Assembly (NCBI RefSeq): GCF_040686855.1
Contig: NZ_JBFBOG010000001.1
Location: 248,001 to 312,000 of the forward strand
DNA: 64,000 bases
Source: Leifsonia sp040686855
GTDB lineage: Bacteria; Actinomycetota; Actinomycetes; Actinomycetales; Microbacteriaceae
Direction: 5' to 3'
This document shows, one piece after another, positions 1 through 8,310 of this stretch. A model generated the notes under the pieces. That model ran no database searches. It saw nothing but the letters and a program-made list of their open reading frames with translations, and was not told the DNA's origin. How positions within the stretch are numbered: position 1 is the stretch's first letter; every line of letters begins with the position of its first letter. Made by a program: the position numbers and the translations under genes.

Positions 1-3
1 ACC

Positions 4-939
4 ATGGCGAAGCAATGGAGAGCGACACAGTTCGGCGCACCGGAGACGTGGGAGTTCGCGGAGGTCGATACCCCCGCACCGAAGCAGGGCGAGGTCACCA
101 TCCGGGTGACCGCTGCCGGCGTCAACCCGGCCGACTACAAGCACGTGTCGGCGCCGCGTCCGGGCCTCACGCTGCCCGTACCGATTGGCTATGAGGCCGC
201 CGGCACGATCGCGGCGATCGGACCGGACACCGAGATCGCGTCCGGAGGCGGCACGGTCGGGGACGCTGTGGTCGCCTTCCGCATCCAGGGCGGGTACGCC
301 ACCGAGGTCACAGTGCCGGCGAAGGACGTCTTCGCCAAGCCGCCGCGCCTCGCGGACGAGGAGGCCGCCAACCTGCTGCTGGTCGGCACGACTGCGGCCC
401 AGATGCTCCACGTCACCGACGTCCGGGCGAGCGAGACCATCCTCGTGCACGGCGCCTCCGGGGCGGTCGGGGTGAGCATCCTGCAGCAGGCCGCCGAGCT
501 CGGCGCGCGGGTCATCGGCACGGCGAGCGAGTCGAGCTTCGCCCGCGTCCGGCGCTTCGGCGGGCTGCCGGTCGCCTACGGCCCCGGCCTGGCCGAGCGC
601 GTCACCGAGGCGGCGCAAGGTCCGGTCGCTGCGGCGCTCGACACCGTCGGGACCTCCGAGGCGATCGACGTCTCGCTCCAGCTGGTCCCCGACCGCACCC
701 GCATCGTCACCATCGTGGATGCGCAGCGCGCCGAACGGGAGGGCATCCACGCAGTCTTCGGCGCTCAGCCGGAGAGCCAGGCGTTCCGTGACGCCGCACG
801 TCCGCGGCTGCTGGAGCTGGCCGGCAGCGGACGCCTGCAGGTCCCGGTCGCGCGCACCTACCCGCTGGCGGAGGCGCCGGAGGCCCTGGCGTTCCTGAAG
901 GAGGGCCACCCGGGCGGCAAGCTCGCGCTGATCCCCTAG
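4..939 (+). CDS. NADPH:quinone reductase-like MDR oxidoreductase
   Basis: A 311-residue medium-chain dehydrogenase/reductase. The N-terminal GroES-like fold (about residues 5-115) is followed by a Rossmann domain whose nucleotide motif GASGAVG lies near residue 150, and a C-terminal segment ending in the family's usual G-G-K-L pattern. Neither the catalytic zinc ligands nor the structural four-cysteine loop is visible, so this belongs to the zinc-independent quinone-oxidoreductase branch, which reduces quinones or enones with NADPH in the cytoplasm. The start lies three bases from the window edge, so its ribosome binding site and any upstream operon partner cannot be judged. The physiological substrate is unknown. 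Confidence 0.85.
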   Translation: MAKQWRATQFGAPETWEFAEVDTPAPKQGEVTIRVTAAGVNPADYKHVSAPRPGLTLPVPIGYEAAGTIAAIGPDTEIASGGGTVGDAVVAFRIQGGYATEVTVPAKDVFAKPPRLADEEAANLLLVGTTAAQMLHVTDVRASETILVHGASGAVGVSILQQAAELGARVIGTASESSFARVRRFGGLPVAYGPGLAERVTEAAQGPVAAALDTVGTSEAIDVSLQLVPDRTRIVTIVDAQRAEREGIHAVFGAQPESQAFRDAARPRLLELAGSGRLQVPVARTYPLAEAPEALAFLKEGHPGGKLALIP

Positions 940-942
940 GCC

Positions 943-1272
943 CTAGGTCGTCGGCCGCGCCTGCCGCGCCTCGGCTTCGGCCTCCGACACGATCACCATG
1001 CCGCCGGTGCGCTGACTCGACTGCATCAGCGCCTCCATCCACCGCTCGTTGAGCTTGGGGGGCACGGTTTCCGAGAACACGAACGCGAGCGGGATCTCGT
1101 GGCTGATCCAGATGCTGATCCGGCCTCCGCCGAGGTCGTGCGGGATCTGCCAGTTCAGCAGGAAGCTCTCGTGTCGTCTCAGCTTGGTGACCAGCGCGAT
1201 CTTGACGTGGGACAGCGTGCGGTCGTCGAATTCGTACTCCTGAGCGGCGTAGCCATAGATCAGGCGGCCCAT
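943..1272 (-). CDS. small DUF7882-like protein, copy 1 (downstream paralogue)
   Basis: A 109-residue protein that begins MGRLIYGY and carries the pattern F-D-D-R-x-L-x-H, then K-L-R-R-x-E-x-F-L-L, then a stretch around IWI and FVF. The gene just upstream on the same strand (1274-1651) has the same order of motifs, so the two are tandem paralogues separated by a single base and surely co-transcribed. Databases often call this family 'ATP-dependent DNA ligase', but no KxDG nucleotidyltransferase motif is present and the length is far too short. Function unknown; it is probably a small cytosolic beta-rich protein confined to Microbacteriaceae. Confidence 0.75.
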   Translation of the reverse strand: MGRLIYGYAAQEYEFDDRTLSHVKIALVTKLRRHESFLLNWQIPHDLGGGRISIWISHEIPLAFVFSETVPPKLNERWMEALMQSSQRTGGMVIVSEAEAEARQARPTT

Positions 1273-1273
1273 C

Positions 1274-1651
1274 TCATGCCCCCTCGTGCGGCTTCCCCGA
1301 CTTCGACTTGCTGGCGCGGTAAGTGCCCTCGGGCACCTCCTCGCGGATCTCCGCCCGCAGCTCGTCCTCGAGCCACAGGCCGGAGTTGGAGTTGGCGCGT
1401 TCGCTGAGGAGGGAGATCCATTCGCGGTTCAGCTCCGGCAGATCGGGCCGGATGAAGACGAACTGGATCGAGATGGACGGGTCGATCCAGATGGAGCGCA
1501 GCACACCGACGGGGTCCGCCGTCCGGTCGGTCCAGATCAGCAGGAAGCCTTCGCGGCGGCGCAGCTTCGCCTGCACGACCGCCTGCAGGTGGGCGAGCAC
1601 GCGATCGTCGAACGTGAACCCGTCCGCACCGTCGTAGATCAGGGTTCCCAC
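1274..1651 (-). CDS. small DUF7882-like protein, copy 2 (upstream paralogue)
   Basis: A 125-residue paralogue of the neighbour at 943-1272. I place the start at the GTG at 1651, because it gives the family N-terminus (V-G-T-L-I-Y-D-G) and is preceded by a strong GGAAGGAG; the open frame continues upstream to 2077, but that part reads as antisense to other genes. The shared motifs are F-D-D-R-V-L-A-H and K-L-R-R-R-E-G-F-L-L. The C-terminus carries an extra charged tail rich in Lys and Ser. Function unknown; the tandem arrangement suggests local duplication followed by divergence. Confidence 0.75.
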   Translation of the reverse strand: MGTLIYDGADGFTFDDRVLAHLQAVVQAKLRRREGFLLIWTDRTADPVGVLRSIWIDPSISIQFVFIRPDLPELNREWISLLSERANSNSGLWLEDELRAEIREEVPEGTYRASKSKSGKPHEGA

Positions 1652-1735
1652 TGCTCTCCTTCCGCTGACAACACTTTCCCGAAACAGCCGCGCGCCGTCA
1701 ATAGACGTACGCCCGAGCAGCCGTAAAGTCCGGTC

Positions 1736-1981
1736 ATGGACGCTCTCACGCGAACCATCAAAGCGGCCCTCCTCTACGAGGACGGCCGGACCCTCGACAG
1801 CGTCGTGGTCGTGCCCCTCATCGGCGGTTGCCCGCCCGGGGAGATCCGCGTCGCGACCACGTTCGCCGGCGCCCTCGTCTACGACGTCTACGAACTGGCG
1901 GACGAGGAGGAGTACTCCTCCATGCCGGCCTACCCCTACCGCTCCACCATCCCGGTCACCACAGAAGATCTCGACGAGTAG
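1736..1981 (+). CDS. hypothetical 81-residue protein
   Basis: A small acidic protein (81 residues) with no recognised domain, no signal peptide and no membrane segment. Predicted strands alternate with an acidic C-terminus (E-D-L-D-E). It ends one base before the GTG of the MFS transporter gene, so the two are likely translationally coupled. It starts 84 bases from the divergent small-protein pair, leaving room for a shared promoter region. Coding potential is supported by GC-rich third positions and tight spacing; function is unknown. Confidence 0.55.
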   Translation: MDALTRTIKAALLYEDGRTLDSVVVVPLIGGCPPGEIRVATTFAGALVYDVYELADEEEYSSMPAYPYRSTIPVTTEDLDE

Positions 1982-1982
1982 C

Positions 1983-3392
1983 GTGGAGGGGGTGACCCCC
2001 TCCACCGATCCCGCGCGCCCACGGACCGGTGCGGCGGTCACAGCACTGAGCCTCGGGACGCTGCTCAACCCGCTCAACTCGTCGATGATCGCGGTCGCCC
2101 TGGTGTCGCTTCAGCGCGACTTCCATGTGGATGTGACCACCGTCACGTGGGTCATCACGTCCTTCTACCTGGCCTCGGCGGCCGGACAGCCGCTGATGGG
2201 CCGGCTCGCCGACCGGTTCGGACCGCGTCGGCTGTTCCTGTTCGGGATGGTCGTGGTCGCGCTCGCCTGCGCCCTCACCCCGTTCTCGGGGTCGTTCCTC
2301 GCGGTCTGTCTCGGCCGGGTCGCGCTGGCGATCGGCACCGCGACAGCGTTCCCGTCGGCGATCGCCATGCTGCGGCCGCTGTCCGCGAGCTCCGGAGTGG
2401 CGACCCCCCGCCTGCTGGGCCGCATCCAGATCGCCAACACCTCGGGGGCTGCGATCGGGCCGGTGCTCGGCGGCGCGCTGGTGACCTTCCTCGGCTGGCA
2501 GGCGATCTTCTGGATCAACGTCCCGCTCGCCGTGCTCACCTTCGTCGGCGTGTGGCTCTTCGCACCGAGGGATGCGGAGCGCGAGCGCGTGCCGCTCAGC
2601 CGCACCCTCGCCGAGTCGGACATCCCGGGGATCCTGCTGTTCATCGCGACGCTGACGTCGCTGCTCGTCTTCCTGCTCGACCTCCACCCGGTGCCGTTGT
2701 GGTGGCTGCTGCCCGTGACCGTGATCGCGGGCGGCCTGTTCGCGTGGCGGGAGCTGCGCACAGCGCACCCCTTCCTCGATCTGCGCCTGCTCGCCGCGAA
2801 TCGGCGGCTGCTGATGATCTACCTGTCGTTCGCCATCTTCAACGTCGTCTACTACTCGGCGTTCTTCGGGCTGCCGCAGTACCTGCAGACCCACGGCGGC
2901 TACACCGCGGGCGTCGCCGGCCTGCTGATGTTCCCGCTGGCGGCCGTCACCATCGTCGTCACCCCGCTGGCCGCCCGGTCGATCGGCTCTGTGGGGCTGC
3001 GCCCGACCCTGTTGGCCGGCGCGTGTGCACTGGTCGTCGGCGCCGCGCTGCTCGCCGTCGCCGCCGCCACCACCGCGCCGTGGGTGGTGCTGCTGCTGAC
3101 CGCCGCCCTCGGCATCCCCTACTGCGTGGTCAGCCTGTCGATGAACCAGGCGCTGTATTCGGCGGCGCGGCCCGAGGACAGCGGCGTCGCGGCGGGTATC
3201 TTCCAGACCTCCCGCTACGTGGGAGCGATCGTGGCGACGACCGTGCTCGGCCTGCTGTTCAGCGGAGGGACGACCGGGTCCAGCTGGCTGACGGCGGTGG
3301 CGGTCGCGACTGGGCTGGCGATCGTGCACCTCGCACTGTTGGCGTTCGTGCGGCCGCGGCGCGGTCCGGCGGCGGCGGAGGCCACGGCCTGA
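1983..3392 (+). CDS. MFS transporter, DHA2 (EmrB/QacA-like) family
   Basis: A 469-residue polytopic membrane protein of the 14-helix drug:proton antiporter type. The motif-A loop between helices 2 and 3 is visible as G-R-L-A-D-R-F-G-P-R-R (about residues 73-83), and the motif-C-like segment N-T-S-G-A-A-I-G-P-V-L-G-G lies near residue 155. It starts at GTG 1983, immediately after the stop of the 81-residue gene. Members of this family export drugs, dyes or metabolites; the substrate cannot be told from sequence. No regulator lies adjacent. Confidence 0.85.
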   Translation: MEGVTPSTDPARPRTGAAVTALSLGTLLNPLNSSMIAVALVSLQRDFHVDVTTVTWVITSFYLASAAGQPLMGRLADRFGPRRLFLFGMVVVALACALTPFSGSFLAVCLGRVALAIGTATAFPSAIAMLRPLSASSGVATPRLLGRIQIANTSGAAIGPVLGGALVTFLGWQAIFWINVPLAVLTFVGVWLFAPRDAERERVPLSRTLAESDIPGILLFIATLTSLLVFLLDLHPVPLWWLLPVTVIAGGLFAWRELRTAHPFLDLRLLAANRRLLMIYLSFAIFNVVYYSAFFGLPQYLQTHGGYTAGVAGLLMFPLAAVTIVVTPLAARSIGSVGLRPTLLAGACALVVGAALLAVAAATTAPWVVLLLTAALGIPYCVVSLSMNQALYSAARPEDSGVAAGIFQTSRYVGAIVATTVLGLLFSGGTTGSSWLTAVAVATGLAIVHLALLAFVRPRRGPAAAEATA

Positions 3393-3440
3393 CCGAACCC
3401 CGCATTCCCACGCCCCAGCGCACCCTCCTAGACTCCGGCC

Positions 3441-4133
3441 ATGACGCTCGGGCTGGGCGGGGCCGAACTGCTGACGCAGCTGCTGCTGCTGGTGCTCGCC
3501 TTCGTGCTCAGCGCCGTCATCGGCGTCGAGCGGGAGATCCGGCTGAAGAGCGCGGGACTGCGCACGCACATCCTGGTGGGGGTGGGATCGGCGCTGTTCA
3601 CCCTCGTGTCGGCGTACGGCTTCACCGCGCTCGGGCTGCCGCCGACGGACCCGTCGCGGATCGCGGCGCAGGTGGTGACCGGCATCGGCTTCGTCGGCGC
3701 GGGCGTCATCTTCGTCAACCGCGGCAATGTGGTCGGGCTGACGACCGCCGCGTCCATCTGGGTCACCGCGGCGGTCGGGATGGCGTGCGCCGCCGGGTTG
3801 CCGGTGCTCGCGATCGCCGGGACGCTGCTCCTCCTCGTCGCGGTCAGCACGCTTCCGGCGGCGGAACGTCTCCTGCGCCGGGCCGCGGGCAGCGTCCTCA
3901 CGGTGCAGGCGGCGGATGCCGGCGACGTCCTCACCCGCGTGCTCGATGCGTGCGCAGCGTCGAAGGCGCATACCGTCGTCGACGACGTGCAGCGGACGCC
4001 GGGACCGGAGACGGGCGTGCTCGAAGTGCACGTGCGCGTGCGCGCCGGCGCCGCGGAGACGCAGCGGCTCGTGGCCCGGCTCGCCGGACTGGACGGCATC
4101 ACGACCGTCCGCGTCGACCGCATCGGCGAGTGA
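3441..4133 (+). CDS. MgtC/SapB family membrane protein
   Basis: A 230-residue protein with four to five hydrophobic helices in its first ~140 residues and a soluble C-terminal domain (about 150-230). The family signature is clear: G-V-E-R-E-I-R-L-K-S-A-G-L-R-T-H followed by G-x-G-S-A-L-F-T. MgtC-type proteins are associated with growth at low magnesium and with modulation of the F-type ATPase in pathogens; in soil actinobacteria the role is not established. It lies 48 bases after the MFS gene on the same strand and may be read through from it. Confidence 0.85.
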   Translation: MTLGLGGAELLTQLLLLVLAFVLSAVIGVEREIRLKSAGLRTHILVGVGSALFTLVSAYGFTALGLPPTDPSRIAAQVVTGIGFVGAGVIFVNRGNVVGLTTAASIWVTAAVGMACAAGLPVLAIAGTLLLLVAVSTLPAAERLLRRAAGSVLTVQAADAGDVLTRVLDACAASKAHTVVDDVQRTPGPETGVLEVHVRVRAGAAETQRLVARLAGLDGITTVRVDRIGE

Positions 4134-4145
4134 GCCCGGGCGGGC

Positions 4146-4331
4146 TCAGGCGACCAGCGTCGCGCTGCCCGGCGGAACGGGACGCCGTGCCGACGCGTTC
4201 CGGCACAGCGGGTTCGTGCACCCGACCGGCACCGTCACCGTCACCCATGACCCCCGCGACGTCGGCACCAGCCGACGCTCTGCGGAGATCGGAGCCCCGC
4301 ACTCCTTGCACACGCGTACGTCCGCGACCAT
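4146..4331 (-). CDS. small zinc-ribbon-like protein
   Basis: A probable 61-residue protein starting MVADVRVCKECG. Two cysteine pairs, C-K-E-C near residue 8 and C-T-N-P-L-C near residue 38, are spaced as in a zinc ribbon. Longer starts exist in the same frame, but the sequence upstream of Met 4331 has biased, non-protein-like composition. It is convergent with the mgtC-like gene. The family is not recognised; a nucleic-acid or protein-binding role is only a guess from the fold. Confidence 0.5.
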   Translation of the reverse strand: MVADVRVCKECGAPISAERRLVPTSRGSWVTVTVPVGCTNPLCRNASARRPVPPGSATLVA

Positions 4332-4455
4332 ACGATCAACCCCATCCAACCCCGTGGCGCCCGCTTCGCCACCTCCATGGTCCGCCCGCGGAGCCCCCGA
4401 AGCAAGAGCGGCCGGACGGGTCGCTGCATGATGCACGACCCGCTAGCGTCGGAGC

Positions 4456-5112
4456 ATGCAGCTGGACGTCCCCACCGCCCTCGGACCCGGCAGGCTGACC
4501 GTGGCCGCCGCGACGGATCCGGCCGCAGTGCTGTGGCTCGGCCACGGAGCCGGCGGCGGTATCGACGCGGTCGACCTGGCGGTGCTGGCCGCGCGCCTGC
4601 CCGACCGCGGGATCACCGTGGTGAGGTACGAGCAGCCGTGGCGTGTGGCGGGCAAACGCGTGGCCGCCCGGCCCGCGGCGCTGGACGCGGCGTGGCTGGA
4701 GACCGCTCCGCGGGTCCGCGAGATCGCGGGCGACCTGCCGCTCGTCGTCGGCGGCCGCAGCGCCGGGGCTCGCGTCGCCTGCCGCACCGCCGCGGCCGTG
4801 GACGCGGCCGCCGTCGTGTGCCTCGCGTTCCCCCTGCATCCACCGGGGAGCCCCGAGAAGTCGCGGCTCACGGAACTGCTGGAGCCGACCGTCCCGGTTC
4901 TCGTCCTGCAGGGCGGCCGCGACACGTTCGGGACGGCGGCGGACGTGGTCGCCGCGATCGGCCCGCGCGACGGCATCCGGGTGGTCGAGGTGCCCGGAGC
5001 CGATCACGGCATGAAGGTGCTCGCGGCCTCCGAGCTTGGCGCGGCCGGTGTCCGCGACCTCATCGCGGACACGGTGACCGGGTTCGTCCTCGGACTCAGT
5101 ACTCGCCCTTGA
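4456..5112 (+). CDS. alpha/beta hydrolase (dienelactone hydrolase / KANL3-Tex30-like)
   Basis: A 218-residue single-domain alpha/beta hydrolase. The oxyanion-type loop L-G-H-G-A-G-G-G is at residues 28-35. The nucleophile elbow G-R-S-A-G contains Ser102, and plausible triad partners are Asp156 (G-G-R-D-T-F) and His184 (G-A-D-H-G-M-K). This matches the small KANL3/Tex30 hydrolase-like family. The substrate is unknown. There is no signal peptide, so it should be cytosolic. It overlaps the convergent gene at 5096 by 17 bases. Confidence 0.8.
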   Translation: MQLDVPTALGPGRLTVAAATDPAAVLWLGHGAGGGIDAVDLAVLAARLPDRGITVVRYEQPWRVAGKRVAARPAALDAAWLETAPRVREIAGDLPLVVGGRSAGARVACRTAAAVDAAAVVCLAFPLHPPGSPEKSRLTELLEPTVPVLVLQGGRDTFGTAADVVAAIGPRDGIRVVEVPGADHGMKVLAASELGAAGVRDLIADTVTGFVLGLSTRP

Positions 5113-5557
5113 CGACGAAGTAGGAGCCGCGGATGGTCCCCGCGAGCTTCGACCGCTGCCGCGCGAACTTGAACGCGGCCAGCTCCTCGGGGACTTCCAT
5201 CCCGTCGGACAGCTTGAACCCGACCGCGCGCTTGCCGCCGTCCTCGATGGTCCAGAGCAGGTTGACGGACAGCCCGGACTCGTAGAACACGTACGTCCAG
5301 TCCACGCCGTCGACCTCGAACCGCGTCGCCTCCAGCGCCGGGGACGCGATGACGATGTCCCGCTCGTCCTTCAGCACACGCGCGACCCGGGCGACGGCGT
5401 CGGCCTCCTCCTCAGCGGTGCCGACCGTGAACTCGTGGTCGTACTTGTTGCGGAAGTACCGCGCCTCGTTCGCCCGCAGTCCCGCGAGCGCTTCGGCCAC
5501 CGGAGAGCTCTCCAGGCCGGTGGTGGACACGGTCACGAAGTCGACGACGTACGGCAT
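5096..5557 (-). CDS. hypothetical conserved protein
   Basis: A 153-residue soluble protein with no domain I can name. I choose the ATG at 5557 (MPYVVDF) over a TTG nine bases upstream, because the AGG-containing ribosome binding site is properly spaced only for the ATG. The sequence looks like a compact alpha/beta protein with a basic C-terminus. It overlaps tail-to-tail with the hydrolase gene and is divergent from the acetyltransferase at 5602, whose start is only 45 bases away. Confidence 0.65.
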   Translation of the reverse strand: MPYVVDFVTVSTTGLESSPVAEALAGLRANEARYFRNKYDHEFTVGTAEEEADAVARVARVLKDERDIVIASPALEATRFEVDGVDWTYVFYESGLSVNLLWTIEDGGKRAVGFKLSDGMEVPEELAAFKFARQRSKLAGTIRGSYFVVKGEY

Positions 5558-5601
5558 GGCACTCAACCTAGCGTGACGGGGGCCCGTGCGAGGATCGTGG
5601 G

Positions 5602-6141
5602 ATGTCGGACCTGCTCATGCGCATCCACTCCCCCGAGTTCCAGGCCATGTCGGAGCGCGTGCTGGAGGTGACGGCCCTGACCTCTCGCCTGAACGTGCTG
5701 CCGTTCGACGATGAGGCCGGCAAGGCGGACCTGTTCGCGCGGATCCTCGGGCGCCCCCTGCCTCCGCGCGTGACGATCTACCCGCCGTTCTTCACCGACC
5801 ACGGGCTGCGGCTGGAGCTCGCCGAGCGGGTCTTCATCAACCAGAACTGCACGTTCCTCGACTACGCGGGCATCACCCTGGCCGAGCGGGTCATGGTGGC
5901 GCCGCGGGTCACGTTCATCACCGTCGGCCACCCGGTCGACACGGACGATCGCCGGGTGTGGCTCACCGGCGGTCCGATCACGGTCGAGGAGAACGTGTGG
6001 ATCGGCGCAGGCGCGACCATCCTGCCCGGCGTCACGATCGGGCGGGATGCGGTCGTCGCGGCGGGAGCGGTCGTGGCGGACGACGTGCCGCCGCGCACGC
6101 TGGTGGCGGGGCCGAAGGCGGACGTGCTGCGGTCCTGGTGA
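5602..6141 (+). CDS. sugar O-acetyltransferase (maltose/galactoside acetyltransferase family)
   Basis: A 179-residue acetyl-CoA-dependent acetyltransferase of the NodL/LacA/Maa type. An N-terminal helical cap (about 1-60) precedes a left-handed beta-helix whose hexapeptide repeats are visible between about residues 70 and 170, for example the I-G-A-G-A-T-I-L-P-G-V-T-I-G segment. The catalytic histidine is expected in the loop F-I-T-V-G-H-P near residue 112. Such enzymes acetylate sugar hydroxyls, often as detoxification of non-metabolised sugars. The gene stands alone, with no sugar operon nearby. Confidence 0.85.
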   Translation: MSDLLMRIHSPEFQAMSERVLEVTALTSRLNVLPFDDEAGKADLFARILGRPLPPRVTIYPPFFTDHGLRLELAERVFINQNCTFLDYAGITLAERVMVAPRVTFITVGHPVDTDDRRVWLTGGPITVEENVWIGAGATILPGVTIGRDAVVAAGAVVADDVPPRTLVAGPKADVLRSW

Positions 6142-6197
6142 CCTCCGCGCACCAGCGTGGGGCGCGATCTCGCCGAGCACCGCTTCTGCGGCGTGTT

Positions 6198-8075
6198 CTA
6201 GGTTTCCGTTTGAGAGTTTGTCATATGTGGACCGATGTAGCCCACGTAGACCTTCCCGGAGCGCGATGTGTCGTCGAAGTAGTACAGACGGGGATCTTGG
6301 CGGCTGATACGAGCCAACTTGAAGTGCTCAAGCATACTTACGGCACCGCGCGGATCCACGGCCTCGGGGGCCGGAAGAATCCGCTCATCGCCGTAGCGTT
6401 CCTTGGTGAATTTTGTCTCCGTCGCGGCGTGCCTGTTTACAGGAAAGCTTCGATAGCCGACCGGCTGATCTTCCAAGAACTTGTGGACATTCCCGTCCGC
6501 GTCGCCGTTGCGCTTGGCTTTGACATAGTCGCACAGCGTCGTCAACGCTTCCCACGCGCGTTGTAGCGCCTTGCCCTCGGTGTCGATGGATTGCAGACCT
6601 GCAGTTATTCCTGGTTCGCCCGTGAAAACAACTCCGTGGATCTCCAGCTCCGGCATCCTTTCCAACAACTCGGCAAAGTCAATCGGCTCGGGTCCAAACG
6701 TTGGCGTCTCCTCGGCTTCCGCGACGGTGCCACCGAAGGCGATGTCCGGACGTCCAAGTTCGACTAACGATTTGGTGAGATAACTGATTCGCCTGGTTTG
6801 ATCGTCGATGGTTTTCTCCGCGGCCTCGAGATCTTCGATCGCATCGAGGCGATCCAGCTTGGCAAGTTCGGCCTCATCGATGAGCGCATCGTTGCGTTGT
6901 TGCAATCGGCTCAACTGCTCAGAGACTTCACGGAAGGCAACAGGGTCGATTCTTTCGGCGGTAGCCATGTCCACAAGCTCTGTGAGGCTTGACTCCGTCA
7001 GGTCTGGGAGACCCAACGTCTCCTGAATCCGTATCAGATCCGCCAGGAGGCGTCTCGTCTCCAGGCGCGCAGTCTGCAGGTCCGACGGTTCCGGCTTTTG
7101 TGACGTCCGGACGCTTACCTGAGGCCTTTCGGGCCTTACCGGGACCGCCGACGACGTAACGGCGGCGGTACCGATCCGCTCGAATCGGCGCGACCAATTC
7201 ACGAGCTCCGGAGGCGTGGGACGCGCCGAGACTACCTCGCGTGCGACGAGCCCCAGCAAGTGTGTGATCTGCCTGTCAGTATTACGTCCGAGCCTTTCAG
7301 TGCCCAAAATCCGATTGGCACGGGCACCGGCCGAGGTAGCAAAATTCAGGCCGGGCAAGTAAGTCCGGAGTGTCCAGGGCGGCGTGGACCACCGACTGCC
7401 CACAAGATCGCTGAGCAAATCGGTCGCTCCCGGATCGAGAACAACTACCTGCCCTAGCCCAACCGTTTCCCGAGCCCAGCCCGCAAGTCGGCGGACGAAG
7501 GCGTCGAATGGCAATCGATCATCTGTGCCTGCGACAAAGACCGGTCCCCGCCGTTCCGGCGACTCGAGTAATTCCAATAGTTCCGGAACACCCAGAACGC
7601 CCACGTGCTTGGGCGATGGACTCAGAAGGTCACCGTCCGCCAATGGCAACGCCTCAAGCAAATAGCCAGCCAACTTTGGGCGATTAACCCACCCGCCGCC
7701 GCTCCTGAATATATCTAGGGACAGCCAGCTGCGACCTCGTTCGTCCTCCACTGCGGTGAGTGTGGTTGAGAACTGGCCGCCCGAGTTCTCCTCGTCCATC
7801 ACGAATCGCATCGCGGTCTGGTGATTAGCCTGATGATGCCTAATCTCCAGGCGGTTACCCTTCGGGCCTCGCACAACCCCGTCGGAAGCGAGATCAACAC
7901 TCAGGTCGAACTTGGGTTGCAACCATCGAGCAGCTTCTTCGACGACGATGGCCTGCCACCCGCTGCCGGCGTCAACGGTCCAAAACGCGCGATATCCTTG
8001 CGCACGAATCGAATCGTTCGCCGCGCGGTGTTCTTGCCCAGTGTCCAAAATGCCCCCTCGCACTCGAAGCAACAA
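6198..8075 (-). CDS. large orphan accessory protein (low GC), function unknown
   Basis: A 625-codon frame opening at a TTG at 8075, just after an in-frame stop at 8082-8084. Sampled lines are about 57-60 % GC against about 70 % in the flanks, so it is probably acquired. The N-terminal third is alpha/beta; residues ~165-270 (P-V-F-V-A-G-T-D-D ... V-V-V-L-D-P-G-A) look like a Rossmann-type fold; residues ~340-450 are strongly helical and heptad-like, a probable coiled coil; the last ~90 residues, rich in aromatics and ending near Y-V-G-Y-I-G-P-H, resemble C-terminal domains I associate with uncharacterised defence-island proteins, though I cannot name the family. No signal peptide or helicase/nuclease motif was recognised. 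The true N-terminus is uncertain (see findings). Confidence 0.6.
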   Translation of the reverse strand: MLLRVRGGILDTGQEHRAANDSIRAQGYRAFWTVDAGSGWQAIVVEEAARWLQPKFDLSVDLASDGVVRGPKGNRLEIRHHQANHQTAMRFVMDEENSGGQFSTTLTAVEDERGRSWLSLDIFRSGGGWVNRPKLAGYLLEALPLADGDLLSPSPKHVGVLGVPELLELLESPERRGPVFVAGTDDRLPFDAFVRRLAGWARETVGLGQVVVLDPGATDLLSDLVGSRWSTPPWTLRTYLPGLNFATSAGARANRILGTERLGRNTDRQITHLLGLVAREVVSARPTPPELVNWSRRFERIGTAAVTSSAVPVRPERPQVSVRTSQKPEPSDLQTARLETRRLLADLIRIQETLGLPDLTESSLTELVDMATAERIDPVAFREVSEQLSRLQQRNDALIDEAELAKLDRLDAIEDLEAAEKTIDDQTRRISYLTKSLVELGRPDIAFGGTVAEAEETPTFGPEPIDFAELLERMPELEIHGVVFTGEPGITAGLQSIDTEGKALQRAWEALTTLCDYVKAKRNGDADGNVHKFLEDQPVGYRSFPVNRHAATETKFTKERYGDERILPAPEAVDPRGAVSMLEHFKLARISRQDPRLYYFDDTSRSGKVYVGYIGPHMTNSQTET

Positions 8076-8310
8076 TACCCATCACGTGCGACATCCTCGC
8101 CAGTCGCACGCTCACGGCCGACGACGTGCTAATGCGCTGGGCAGCTTGCGACTCCCGCCATCCCTTGCGACCACGAATACCTCGGACTTGGTCATCGACG
8201 CGAAGAATTTCGATAAAGACGGGAGCTACGCAGATGCTCTGAGGACCTTGAGCATGGGGAATCGTTCATTCGACGGAGGCTGCCATCATGGTGACCGCCG
8301 CCGCCCGCGG

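Noticed and set aside
943..1651. 'ATP-dependent DNA ligase' label for the small paralogues
   Set aside because: No nucleotidyltransferase KxDG motif and one quarter of the minimal ligase length.
1956..4031. Very long open frame opposite the MFS and MgtC genes
   Set aside because: Composition is Arg/His/Gly-rich noise typical of antisense frames in 70 % GC DNA; the plus-strand genes have clear families.
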